The notes: generated by a model not told the origin, from the letters alone. Positions 1 to 6,619 are shown, counted from the first letter of the stretch. The stretch: DNA of 7,930 nt from Pirellulales bacterium (GCA_025924495.1 JAICIG010000374.1:1-7930), one strand, 5' to 3'. Numbers and translations: made by a program.

Positions 1-1
1 A

Positions 2-88
2 AAGTACAACGATCCGAAAAAGTCGGAAATCAAAGTCACCGTGAAAGCAGGAAAGAACGACATTCCGATTCCCTTGACGTCGAAATAG
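2..88 (+). CDS. C-terminus of a carboxypeptidase-regulatory-like (transthyretin-like) domain protein, partial
   Basis: Only the last 28 codons and the TAG stop (86-88) are inside the window; the gene enters from the left. The visible residues start KYNDPKKSEIKVTV and end in a short strand, with a basic, threonine- and valine-rich beta pattern. Small planctomycetal proteins with a carboxypeptidase-regulatory-like (CNA-B/transthyretin-like) domain typically end in this way, with KYN...V.V..G.N.I...L as the last strands; many are secreted or lipoproteins. That assignment is from memory of the family and cannot be tested on 28 residues. Degraded ASPIC/UnbV sequence begins within a few bases of the stop. 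Such genes often sit beside an ASPIC/UnbV gene in this phylum, so the pair may once have been ordinary neighbours. Signal peptide, start and regulation are out of view. Confidence 0.55.
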   Translation, partial: KYNDPKKSEIKVTVKAGKNDIPIPLTSK

Positions 89-92
89 CCGT

Positions 93-336
93 TCGTTCCG
101 CAAGCCGCTCGGTCGTCTCGTGAAACGCGAAAAATCGGTGGGCGGGCGACGGCTATCAGGCCAGCAACGAGCGTCAGCACCTGTTTGGACTCCGCACAGA
201 AAATCGCGTCGAGAAACTTTCCGTTCGCTGGCCCTCGGGCTTGCGCCAGGAATTCGCCGACCTCGCCGCCGATCAGACCTTGATTCTTGTCGAGGGCTCG
301 CCTCGTATCACGCGTCTGCCCCGCCCATCTCCGTAG
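93..336 (+). pseudogene. 3' remnant of an ASPIC/UnbV (CRTAC1-type) gene, frameshifted
   Basis: From about 148 to the TAG at 334-336 the frame reads GDGYQASNERQHLFGL, then VEKLSVRWPSG, then FADLAADQTLILVEG. This is the ordered motif set of the ASPIC/UnbV domain (PF07593), which ends many planctomycetal CRTAC1-like FG-GAP repeat proteins. Upstream that frame closes at a TGA (121-123), but the neighbouring frame (93-146) reads GRLVKREKSVGG, which is what normally precedes GDGYQASNER. Removing one base near 144-147 joins them seamlessly, so one base was inserted. Intact proteins of this type are usually 500 residues or more with an FG-GAP beta-propeller. Here about 80 codons survive and nothing upstream resembles the rest, because the previous gene's stop is at 88. 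No start codon or ribosome site is apparent. Its stop abuts the stop of the convergent TPR gene. A large deletion followed by decay is the simplest reading. Confidence 0.75.
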
Positions 337-3300
337 TTAAGCCTGGCCCGCGAGAATGCTATCCGTAGGCGCCACGCTGCGTGCCGGCGCCGCAGACGGG
401 CCAGCGCCGATTAGCGAATCAATGGCCTGAATCAGCGCTTCCCGACGGGTTTGCAATGTGCGGCGGACTTTCAGCGCTTCGAGCAGCCGCGGCCCGACTT
501 CATTTGCGGTTTCACAAACCAGCAGTTCACCTTCGTTTCGCAATAACTCTGCATGGACTGCCTCAAGTTCATTCCGAATGGAACGCAGATCTTCGCAATG
601 CGCCACTTCGTCTTCGGCGAGGCAGTCTAGCTCCGCAAACGTTGCGAGCGCATCCCCAGGTTCACACCCGTTTGCGCCCGGCTCTCGCCGAATTGCCCAA
701 TGGGACGCTTGGTCAAAGAGGCTTCCAAAACCAAACGGCGCGATGCTTTCGCGCCGACGCTGCCTCGAGAGTTGGCCTAACTCAAAGGCAATCCGATCGA
801 AGATTTCGTCCCACTCGCCTTGCTTGCGCTGACGGAAGAGTCGCATCGTGGGGTACCAAGGGCAGTCCTCTCGGTCGAGGAGCCATCGCCAATCGGCGGC
901 GCGAGGCAGCGCCAGCCAGACGGGCACGCCTAGACCGCCTGCCAGATGCACAAGAGACGTGTCGGACGACACGACAAGATCGAGCTGCGTCAGGATAGCC
1001 GCGGTGTCCATGAACGAACCGGCGCGTTCATCGCGGTGGGGCGGAAGTTCCGTCAACGAAAATCGCTCACTCGTCTTGGCGATTTGTTCCGTGCCTAGCC
1101 CTTTTTGCAGGCTAATTAACCGCACTCCGGGAATTTCGGCGAGGGGCGCAAACTTCTCCAAAGGAATCGACCGATGCCTATCTCCGCGGTAACGCGGGTT
1201 CCCCTGCCAATTGATGCCGACCTTGAAGGCGCCGATATAGCTCAACTCTCGGCGCCACCGCTCGGCCAACTCGGAATTGGGAAACAAATAGGGCGCCTGG
1301 TTGGGGACGTTTTCCAGCCTTGTGCCAAAGATCCTCGGCAGACTGAGCAAAGGCAGATGCACGTCGAACTCGGGCAGGCTCTCGCCTTCGACCGTAAGCT
1401 GGTCGATGTAAGGGCATTCGCTGAGCAGCGGAATCAAAGGCCGGGGGCACCAAACGATCACCGTGCCTTCATGCCGCTCTTTGACCAGCCGGGCATAGCG
1501 CACGAATTGGAACGTGTCGCCGAATCCTTGCTCGGCATGCAACATCAGCTTCCGGCCGGCAAGCGGCTCGCCCGCCCACTGCGGCTTGTCGAAGTTGCGT
1601 CGCTTGAAATCCTTGCAGTTCCACCGCAGCTCATACTCCTGCCAGCCGCGCTGGAAGTCGCCCCGAGCGAGAAACGCGAGCGAGCGATTCATGTATGCGT
1701 CTGGATAATTTGGCTTCAGTCTGAGCGCCTCGTCGTAGCTCTGCAAAGCGTCGTCGAGCTGCCCGAGCTCTGAAAAGGTGATGCCGAGGTTGCTGTATGC
1801 TTCTGCGTACGAGGGCTTGAGTTCAATCGCTCGCCGGTAACAGCGGATCGCCTCGTCGTATTCTCCCTGCTGCGAGAGCACAATCCCCAAGTTGTTATGC
1901 GCTTCGGCATAATCAGGCTTCAATTCTAACGCCCGGTGGTAGCTGGCAACGGCCTCTTCATAGCGGTGGCGATGGCCTAATGCGATGCCGAGATTGTTGT
2001 GGGCGGCGGCATAGCCAGGAGATACTCGCAGCGCCTCCTGATAGCAGGCAATGGCGCGATCGAATTCTCCTTTGTTCGCCCATGCGATTCCCAGGTTGTT
2101 ATGAGCTTCGTTGAACTCCGGCCGAATCGCCAAGGCGCGCTCGAAGCTGGCGATTGCCTGGTCGAGCCGTCCCAAATCGCGCAACGAATTCCCGAGGTTA
2201 TTCAGCGCCTCGGCATAGTTCGGGTCGAAAGCCAACGCCCGCTCGAAGTACTGCACCCCCGCGTCGCGTTTTCCTGCGTCGGCAAGCGCGTTGCCCAAAT
2301 TATTGAGAGTTCGCGGCGAGCGAGGATCGATCTCCAATGCCTTGCGGAAGCTTGCTTCCGCTTCCGCGAAGCTCCCGAGCCCGGCCTGCGACAGCCCCAA
2401 GCTGTTCCAGGCAATGGCGAAATCGGGTTTGTGCTCGATGGCGGTACGGAAGCTGGCAATCGCCTTTTCGTGTTGTTGCTGGCGAGCAAAAACGATCCCC
2501 AGATTATGATGCGCTTCGGCATATTCGGGCTGGATCGCAATCGCACGTCGAAGGCGCTCGACAGCTTCCTCGAATTTCCCCTGATGCCGCAGGGCGTTGC
2601 CGAGATTGCTGTGCGCTTCGGCTAAGTTGGGATCGTAACGCAGGGCGCGGCGAAACAGCGCAATCGCCTCGTCGAGTTCGCCTCGCTCCGCCAGCGCCAC
2701 GCCGCGAGAGTTCCAGGCATGCGCCCCGTCGGAATACTTGACGATCGCCTGATCACGCGTGCGTCTAGCGAGAACTTCGCGCAACGCAGCGGCGACCTCG
2801 CTGAAAACGCTTGCCCAATCGCCTGGAGACGCCTGGCGGAAGAGACGCATCGTCGGATACCAAGGCGAATCCGTGCGGTTGGTCAGCCAACGCCAATCAG
2901 CCGCATAGGGCAACAACAGCCATGTGGGCGCGCCCATCCCGCCTGCCAGATGTGCCAGCGCAGAGTCGGACGTAATCACCAGATCAAGGCTCGCCATAAT
3001 GGCCGCCGTGTCCATGAAGGCGCCGGCCGCCTCATCCAGTTGGCCCTTGGGCACATAGATTTGCGATGGGATTTCAGACGTTGGCGACTCGCCCATTTCC
3101 GGATTCTTTTGCAGGCTGACGAGCTGCACGCCGCTGACCTTCGTCAAAGGCAGAAGCTCTACCAGCGGAATCGATCGCTCGCGGTCAGAGGCAAAGCGAG
3201 GATTGCCGCGCCAGCCGATGCCAACCTTCAGTTTCTCGCCGAGCGCTTCAAGTTCGGCCTGCCGCCGGCGAACCAATTGCTCGCTGGGAAACAGATACGG

Positions 3301-4740
3301 CTGCCCAGCCGGAATGTCATCCAAGGTGGTTGCCAACAACCGAGGCAAGCTCACCAAGGGGGAATGGCAATCGAAGGAGGGCGGTTGCTCGTCTTCGGCA
3401 ATGAGTCGGTCGATGCCCGGCGTGCGACTGAGCAAGGGATGAAGCGCTCGGGGCGCCTTGAACCATACCCGCGCGCCCCGCTGCCGCACGAGTCTCGCAT
3501 AACGAACAAATTGCAGCGTGTCGCCTATCCCTTGCTCGGACCAGAGCAGGATGGTCTTGCCGTCAAGCAAGCCGCCATCCCACCGCGGCTGCGAGCTGAC
3601 GAGTTCCTGAAATCCAGCAGTGCGCCAGCGCCATTCATATTCCACCCAGCCCTTGCGGAAATCGCCCGTCGCCAGCCAGGCCAAGGCACGGTTCAAGTGC
3701 GCTTCGGCAAAATCGGGCCGTTGGCGGATGGCGGCGTCGTACTCGGCCACGGCGGCCGCAAATTGGCGCTGCTTGACGAACAGAACGCCTAGATTGTTAT
3801 GCGCCTCGGGATGATCTCGCTTGAGCGCGATCGCCCGCCGCAAGTGCTGCTCCGCTTCGTCGAGCTCTCCCAGCTCGCGGAGCGCATTGCCCAAATCGTT
3901 GTGCGCCTCTGAGTAATCGGCGTTGATCTCCAAGGCCCGGCGAAAGCTGGTAGTCGCCAGATTGAATCTGCCGGTGGTCGCCAGCGCCGTGCCCAGGCTG
4001 CAATGCGCGCGGGCCGATGCGGGCGCCACCGTGACCGCGCGGCGATAGACCTCGATTGCCTCATCGAGTTGGCCATGCGCCGTCAGCGCGACGCCCAAGT
4101 TCGCCCACGCATCCGCATAATCGGGCCTGATCGCCAGCGCCTGGCGGAACTCCCCGATGGCGTCCTTGGGCCGGCCCTGCGATGCGTGGACGATGCCGAG
4201 GTTGTTGTGCGGCTCAGCAAAAGCCGGCCTCAATTCCAAAGCGCGGCGATAGCTTGCAATCGCTTCCTGATACCGGCCGAGCCGCGCCCAGGCAATGCCC
4301 GAGTTGTTATGGCAGTCGGCGTAATCGGGCCGCAATTCAAGAGCGCGGCGGTAAATGCCAATCGATTCTTCAAGCCTCCCTTGATCTCGAACCACGTTGG
4401 CCAGATTGTTCATTGCCTCGGCATATTCCGGCTTCAGCCGCAGCGCTTCGCGGAACGACGGTTCCGCCTTCGCAAGCTGTCCCTGCGCGGCTAGGGCATT
4501 TCCCAGGTTATTGTGCGCGTCGGCGAAAGTCGGCCGCAGCTTCAGCACCTGTTGCAAACGCTCGATCGCCGGCTTCAACCGGCCGCGGGCGTAGTCGATC
4601 AGGCTCTGCAAGAAGATCACTGCGGCGTGGTCGCCGGCGAGCCCTAGCACTCGCTCGCAGGTTGCCTCCGCCGCCAGAAAATCGCCGGCATGATAAGCCT
4701 GCCAGGCATCGGTCAACTCTTGGTCTATCCCGTTCGCCAT
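337..4740 (-). CDS. Giant tandem-duplicated TPR-glycosyltransferase (GT9/GT41-like) with DUF6165-like tail
   Basis: 1467 residues, no signal peptide or membrane segment, so probably cytoplasmic. The order is: TPRs at about 5-344 plus a half repeat to 371; glycosyltransferase domain 1 at about 372-660; TPRs at 673-1012 plus a half repeat to 1040; glycosyltransferase domain 2 at about 1041-1330; helical tail at about 1360-1445. Each TPR is exactly 34 residues, with cores such as AEAHNNLGI and FRRALEL. Both transferase domains keep EQGxGDTxQFVRYARLV, a VGIxWxGNPR...DRxRSIPL stretch, FMDTAAI, SDxxLxHLAGG and PWYPTMRLFRQ. By analogy with GT9 heptosyltransferases, the GD aspartates (407, 1075) and SD aspartates (592, 1260) would be active-site residues, and both copies retain them. 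TPR-linked enzymes of this kind are often annotated as O-GlcNAc-transferase-like (SPINDLY); donor and acceptor are unknown. The ATG is supported by GAGG seven bases upstream. It is transcribed away from the plus-strand gene at 5056 and converges on the ASPIC remnant. Family is secure, substrate is not. Confidence 0.93.
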   Translation of the reverse strand: MANGIDQELTDAWQAYHAGDFLAAEATCERVLGLAGDHAAVIFLQSLIDYARGRLKPAIERLQQVLKLRPTFADAHNNLGNALAAQGQLAKAEPSFREALRLKPEYAEAMNNLANVVRDQGRLEESIGIYRRALELRPDYADCHNNSGIAWARLGRYQEAIASYRRALELRPAFAEPHNNLGIVHASQGRPKDAIGEFRQALAIRPDYADAWANLGVALTAHGQLDEAIEVYRRAVTVAPASARAHCSLGTALATTGRFNLATTSFRRALEINADYSEAHNDLGNALRELGELDEAEQHLRRAIALKRDHPEAHNNLGVLFVKQRQFAAAVAEYDAAIRQRPDFAEAHLNRALAWLATGDFRKGWVEYEWRWRTAGFQELVSSQPRWDGGLLDGKTILLWSEQGIGDTLQFVRYARLVRQRGARVWFKAPRALHPLLSRTPGIDRLIAEDEQPPSFDCHSPLVSLPRLLATTLDDIPAGQPYLFPSEQLVRRRQAELEALGEKLKVGIGWRGNPRFASDRERSIPLVELLPLTKVSGVQLVSLQKNPEMGESPTSEIPSQIYVPKGQLDEAAGAFMDTAAIMASLDLVITSDSALAHLAGGMGAPTWLLLPYAADWRWLTNRTDSPWYPTMRLFRQASPGDWASVFSEVAAALREVLARRTRDQAIVKYSDGAHAWNSRGVALAERGELDEAIALFRRALRYDPNLAEAHSNLGNALRHQGKFEEAVERLRRAIAIQPEYAEAHHNLGIVFARQQQHEKAIASFRTAIEHKPDFAIAWNSLGLSQAGLGSFAEAEASFRKALEIDPRSPRTLNNLGNALADAGKRDAGVQYFERALAFDPNYAEALNNLGNSLRDLGRLDQAIASFERALAIRPEFNEAHNNLGIAWANKGEFDRAIACYQEALRVSPGYAAAHNNLGIALGHRHRYEEAVASYHRALELKPDYAEAHNNLGIVLSQQGEYDEAIRCYRRAIELKPSYAEAYSNLGITFSELGQLDDALQSYDEALRLKPNYPDAYMNRSLAFLARGDFQRGWQEYELRWNCKDFKRRNFDKPQWAGEPLAGRKLMLHAEQGFGDTFQFVRYARLVKERHEGTVIVWCPRPLIPLLSECPYIDQLTVEGESLPEFDVHLPLLSLPRIFGTRLENVPNQAPYLFPNSELAERWRRELSYIGAFKVGINWQGNPRYRGDRHRSIPLEKFAPLAEIPGVRLISLQKGLGTEQIAKTSERFSLTELPPHRDERAGSFMDTAAILTQLDLVVSSDTSLVHLAGGLGVPVWLALPRAADWRWLLDREDCPWYPTMRLFRQRKQGEWDEIFDRIAFELGQLSRQRRRESIAPFGFGSLFDQASHWAIRREPGANGCEPGDALATFAELDCLAEDEVAHCEDLRSIRNELEAVHAELLRNEGELLVCETANEVGPRLLEALKVRRTLQTRREALIQAIDSLIGAGPSAAPARSVAPTDSILAGQA
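406..720 (-). other. DUF6165-like helical tail of the giant TPR protein
   Basis: Residues about 1341-1445 follow domain 2 and have no counterpart after domain 1. The segment is helical, acidic then basic, with ELEAVHAELL, a run ending EVGPRLLEALKVRRTLQTRR, and AIDSLIG. DUF6165, a helical domain I recall appended to TPR-glycosyltransferases, has a similar end (acidic helix, then F..LA..VYRTNDRRAALKRRIN.LLG). I offer this as a resemblance from memory. The last ~20 residues are alanine- and proline-rich and look disordered. Confidence 0.5.
751..1620 (-). other. Glycosyltransferase domain 2 of the giant TPR protein
   Basis: Residues about 1041-1330. It repeats the blocks of domain 1: HAEQGFGDTFQFVRYARLV (1068-1086), KVGINWQGNPR (1173-1183), RSIPL (1190-1194), LDLVVSSDTSLVHLAGG (1253-1269) and PWYPTMRLFRQ (1294-1304). 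Aspartates 1075 and 1260 correspond to 407 and 592 of domain 1. By eye, under half of the positions agree overall, so the copies are old, yet the motif residues are kept. This argues for function in both domains. Confidence 0.82.
1705..2724 (-). repeat. TPR array 2: ten 34-residue (102-bp) repeats
   Basis: Residues 673-1012 hold ten units, starting at 673, 707, 741, 775, 809, 843, 877, 911, 945 and 979, followed by a half unit at 1013-1040. The number of units, their phase and the half unit match array 1 at an offset of exactly 668 residues. This shows that the whole array was duplicated as part of a larger block and did not grow repeat by repeat. Confidence 0.92.
2761..3627 (-). other. Glycosyltransferase domain 1 of the giant TPR protein
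   Basis: Residues about 372-660. Key blocks are SEQGIGDTLQFVRYARLV (401-418), KVGIGWRGNPR (505-515), RSIPL (522-526), LDLVITSDSALAHLAGG (585-601) and PWYPTMRLFRQ (626-636). The pattern resembles a GT-B fold transferase of the GT9 (ADP-heptose transferase) superfamily, as found fused to TPRs in many bacteria. Aspartates 407 and 592 match the positions of catalytic and donor-binding aspartates in GT9. I see no lost motif, so it may be active. Confidence 0.82.
3709..4728 (-). repeat. TPR array 1: ten 34-residue (102-bp) repeats
   Basis: Residues 5-344 of the giant protein divide into ten consecutive units with strict 34-residue spacing; unit boundaries fall at residues 5, 39, 73, 107, 141, 175, 209, 243, 277 and 311. 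An eleventh half unit (345-371) runs into the transferase domain. The first two units are degenerate and the others show the usual TPR glycine, alanine and proline positions. The DNA is correspondingly repetitive on a 102-bp period. Confidence 0.92.
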
Positions 4741-5055
4741 TCGCCTGCCTCGTGCATCACGGTTAGAAGATCGTTGAAGGCGGATGCTATGATGCTCCGC
4801 TTTAGACGGAACCGGACTTTGTCGGTACGTGAATTAGCATAACGCCGTTCGACGGACGATTCCATGAGTGTTCAACGTACGCATCTGGGCAACAGACAAG
4901 ACAGCTCGTGAGTGGAATCTGGCCCATAAGACGCCGCTCTCCTGGCGTTGACGGCCGTGATCGCATAGCCTCCGGTATCAACGTCTGGTATTGTGAGCGG
5001 ACCGCCAGTGCGACGGTCCGCCGATCCTTCCCAGTGTTGGACAGGGCAACGCTAC
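4741..5055. other. Divergent intergenic spacer
   Basis: This 315-base spacer separates the giant TPR gene from the plus-strand gene at 5056 and should carry promoters for both. I find no convincing pair of -35 and -10 boxes. A TTGACG at 4948-4953 has no good -10 at the right distance. The only clear element is the inverted repeat at 4997-5021. Open frames across the spacer look random, without family resemblance. Confidence 0.6.
4997..5021 (+). promoter_or_regulatory. Perfect 8-bp inverted repeat in the leader of the gene at 5056
   Basis: GCGGACCG (4997-5004) pairs perfectly with CGGTCCGC (5014-5021) across a 9-base loop. The 3' edge lies 34 bases before the ATG at 5056. No T-run follows, so it is not a classical intrinsic terminator. 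It could be an operator for a dimeric repressor or a leader hairpin in the mRNA; the sequence cannot decide between these. Confidence 0.4.
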
Positions 5056-5565
5056 ATGAATATCACCGAAGAACCATTGTCGGCATTTGAGCTGAGCGAA
5101 ATCGAACGCGACGCCGACGAGGCGCTGAATGTCCTGGGACGAGACCTCGCGATGGCCGATCCGGCGAAGGTCGTCCACGCGATCGATAACTTTGCGTACC
5201 GCTGGCAACAAGGCGAAACATCGGCGTGCGAAGCCGCAACCTGGGACGACGACGACGACGAACGTGCGGCGTCGACTCTCGGGAGCCTTTGGGGCGAGCA
5301 GCTTGTCAAACAGTTCGGCTGGCAATGGGCAAAGGTCATATTTCACGACTACGACGGCGCTTCCATGGTCGGCGTCTTTTCACCGGACCGTTCGCTGGCC
5401 ATCTACCCATTCGATTTCCTGCTGGAGTGTATGGAGAGCCTGTCAATGGATGTGACGGTGATGCTGACATTCAACATGCTGCTTGGCCAGAAAATCCCGA
5501 AAGCACCAGAGCACAGCTACGACAACGTCATGGAAGGCATCCACCGAATCGTGCCCCGCGGCTAA
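5056..5565 (+). CDS. Uncharacterised 169-residue protein, immunity-like (distantly DUF3806-like layout)
   Basis: A small acidic soluble protein without signal peptide or membrane segment. An N-terminal helical half (about 1-60) is followed by a W-D5-E acidic run (63-69), then LGSLWGEQLVKQFGWQWA (75-92), a beta strand, SPDRSLAIYPFDFL (109-122), a strand of aliphatic residues, and an end with SYDNVMEGIHRIVPRG. I recall unnamed bacterial proteins with the same blocks (LG.LWGEQ, GW.WA, SPDRS.AIYP, IVPR). The layout also recalls DUF3806 from afar. Function is unknown; an immunity or accessory role is inferred only from the Imm11- and Imm26-like neighbours. The frame is open upstream to 4993, but the ATG at 5056 is preferred because AGGG lies nine bases before it and the family-like region starts after it. 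Its TAA is one base from the stop of the convergent Imm11-like gene. Confidence 0.8.
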   Translation: MNITEEPLSAFELSEIERDADEALNVLGRDLAMADPAKVVHAIDNFAYRWQQGETSACEAATWDDDDDERAASTLGSLWGEQLVKQFGWQWAKVIFHDYDGASMVGVFSPDRSLAIYPFDFLLECMESLSMDVTVMLTFNMLLGQKIPKAPEHSYDNVMEGIHRIVPRG

Positions 5566-5566
5566 T

Positions 5567-6375
5567 TCATTCGCCATTCAACTCGACCCATTCCTCGCGG
5601 CAATCGGGATCGACGTACTCGCCGTACCGCTTTAATACGCGCACTGGCGTCTCCCCGTCGAGCTTCATCAGCCAAGGGCGAAGCTTGTCGACCAAGGCGT
5701 CGGCATCTGGGCAAGTGAAAAAAAGACGGAACGCGCCCTTGTCATAGTCATTCCCCTCGAGATTGCCGAAGTAAGGCGAATCCGGGCCAGCGGACGCGTC
5801 GTACAGGAGCTCATCGACTTCGTCCATGAGCCCCGATAACCGCTCATTTTCTGCCTTGCTCGGCTTACGCTTCGCCAGTGGAATGAACACCACCACCGTG
5901 TTTGCTTTGACCGACACCTGGCGACCATGGGAGTTTATTTTTTGGCCTGCCCTCCAGGCCGCCTTATGCAGATCGCGCCAACTGACGTCTTCAGGCAGAG
6001 GCCACAACTTAACAAAGTGAAATCCCTTTAGACCGTGCGGCCTCACGCGATCAACAAAAGGCTGGGTTACATAAACCGAGGTTGGCATTTCAATCAGCCG
6101 AAAGATCGATAGGTCGGCCAACTTTTCGGGAATACATTCATACCGCTCGACGTCGAAAACGTTTGCCGCCTCATGCGGAAACTCGTCAAGCCATTCGATC
6201 TCCGACTTCTCCTGATCGAGGATGTCTGCAACAGTAGTGATATTGTAAGCATAATACTCGCCGACGGGCGAAATGAGCGTGAGAAGCTCGCCATAGAAGC
6301 AAGATAGTCTTGGAGAGCATCGACGGCGCGGCGGCTAAGTGCAGGAATGGTCAGGTTAACACATGGGTAATCGGA
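5567..6375 (-). pseudogene. Imm11/DUF1629-like immunity gene, 5'-truncated and frameshifted
   Basis: Imm11 (DUF1629) proteins are predicted to neutralise toxins of polymorphic toxin systems. The main frame (about 6301 down to the TGA at 5567-5569) reads YGELLTLISPVGEYYAYNI, a VFDVERYECIPEKL block, SIFRLIEMPTSVYVTQPFVD and LKGFHFVKLWPLP. This is the usual DUF1629 sequence of GELLPL, the Y-Y block, and the TxxFVxRV...GLxGFxF end. It then carries a second domain of about 105 residues ending KRYGEYVDPDCREEW. Conserved sequence extends some 60 codons upstream of the first possible start, a TTG at 6119-6121, and then continues in another frame (6375-6297) as SDYPCVNLTIPALSRRAVDA. One missing base near 6295 explains the switch. 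Roughly the first quarter of the family is absent. Beyond 6375 the sequence becomes Imm26-like. A 184-residue product from the TTG is possible, but no ribosome site supports it. Confidence 0.72.
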
Positions 6376-6517
6376 TATGGTCGCGCTTCGGCCCAAAGAG
6401 ATAGGCCAATACGATCGGCCCCTTTGGCGCACACATGGCAACGACGCCTGCCGCGTAGCCGCCTTTTTCAAGCGGGACGGCGAACCAGGCCCCCTCTTTA
6501 TACGGGATTCTCTTCAT
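6356..6517 (-). pseudogene. Truncated Imm26-like immunity gene, N-terminal fragment
   Basis: ATG at 6515-6517 opens 53 codons beginning MKRIPYKEGAWFAVPLEKGG and continuing with YAAGVVAM, then PIVLAYLFGPKRD, to a TAA at 6356-6358. The blocks YKEG..FAVPL..GGYA.GVVA and GYFFGP are the signature start of Imm26 (the family named immunity 26/phosphotriesterase HocA), which normally runs to about 120-150 residues. The fragment stops matching right after FGPK, where DUF1629-like sequence begins in another frame. No convincing ribosome site precedes the ATG. The ~100 bases between it and the upstream gene's stop at 6620 contain a short unassigned open stretch reading FDLTRDQAKMGIG (about 6551-6592). 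The fragment is probably inactive, as Imm26 should need its C-terminal half. Confidence 0.68.
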
Positions 6518-6619
6518 AAAGCTTGCTTCGTCGAGGCGCGCCGCACGGCAACCGGCCAATGCCCATTTTCGCCTGGTCCCGAGTCAGGTCGAACTGCCCC
6601 TTTGCGCTAGAGAAATAAC

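Noticed and set aside
120..368. An 82-codon plus-strand frame starting at 120
   Set aside because: Only its first dozen codons match ASPIC/UnbV. After about 147 the true frame is another one, and it runs past the remnant's stop into the convergent gene.
2719..3792. A 357-codon open frame on the plus strand opposite the TPR-glycosyltransferase gene
   Set aside because: It is a shadow frame created by the biased codon use of the minus-strand gene. Its translation is arginine-rich, with no family pattern and no ribosome site. The same holds for the plus-strand frames at 1174-1773, 1999-2625 and 4003-4494.
1705..4728. CRISPR-like or satellite array suggested by regularly recurring blocks every ~102 bases
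   Set aside because: The period is three times 34 codons and the frame encodes canonical TPR units, so the repetition is protein-level.
4948..4994. Sigma-70-like promoter from TTGACG (4948) and TATTGT (4989)
   Set aside because: The spacing is 35 bases, far from 17, and no other -10-like hexamer sits at the right distance.
6119..6121. TTG as the genuine start of a 184-residue Imm11-like protein
   Set aside because: Conserved DUF1629-like sequence continues upstream of it in frame for about 60 codons and then in a second frame, so the TTG is internal to a broken gene.
6285..6310. Programmed frameshifting in the Imm11-like gene
   Set aside because: There is no slippery heptamer or evident downstream hairpin, and the same gene also lacks its N-terminus, so decay is the better explanation.
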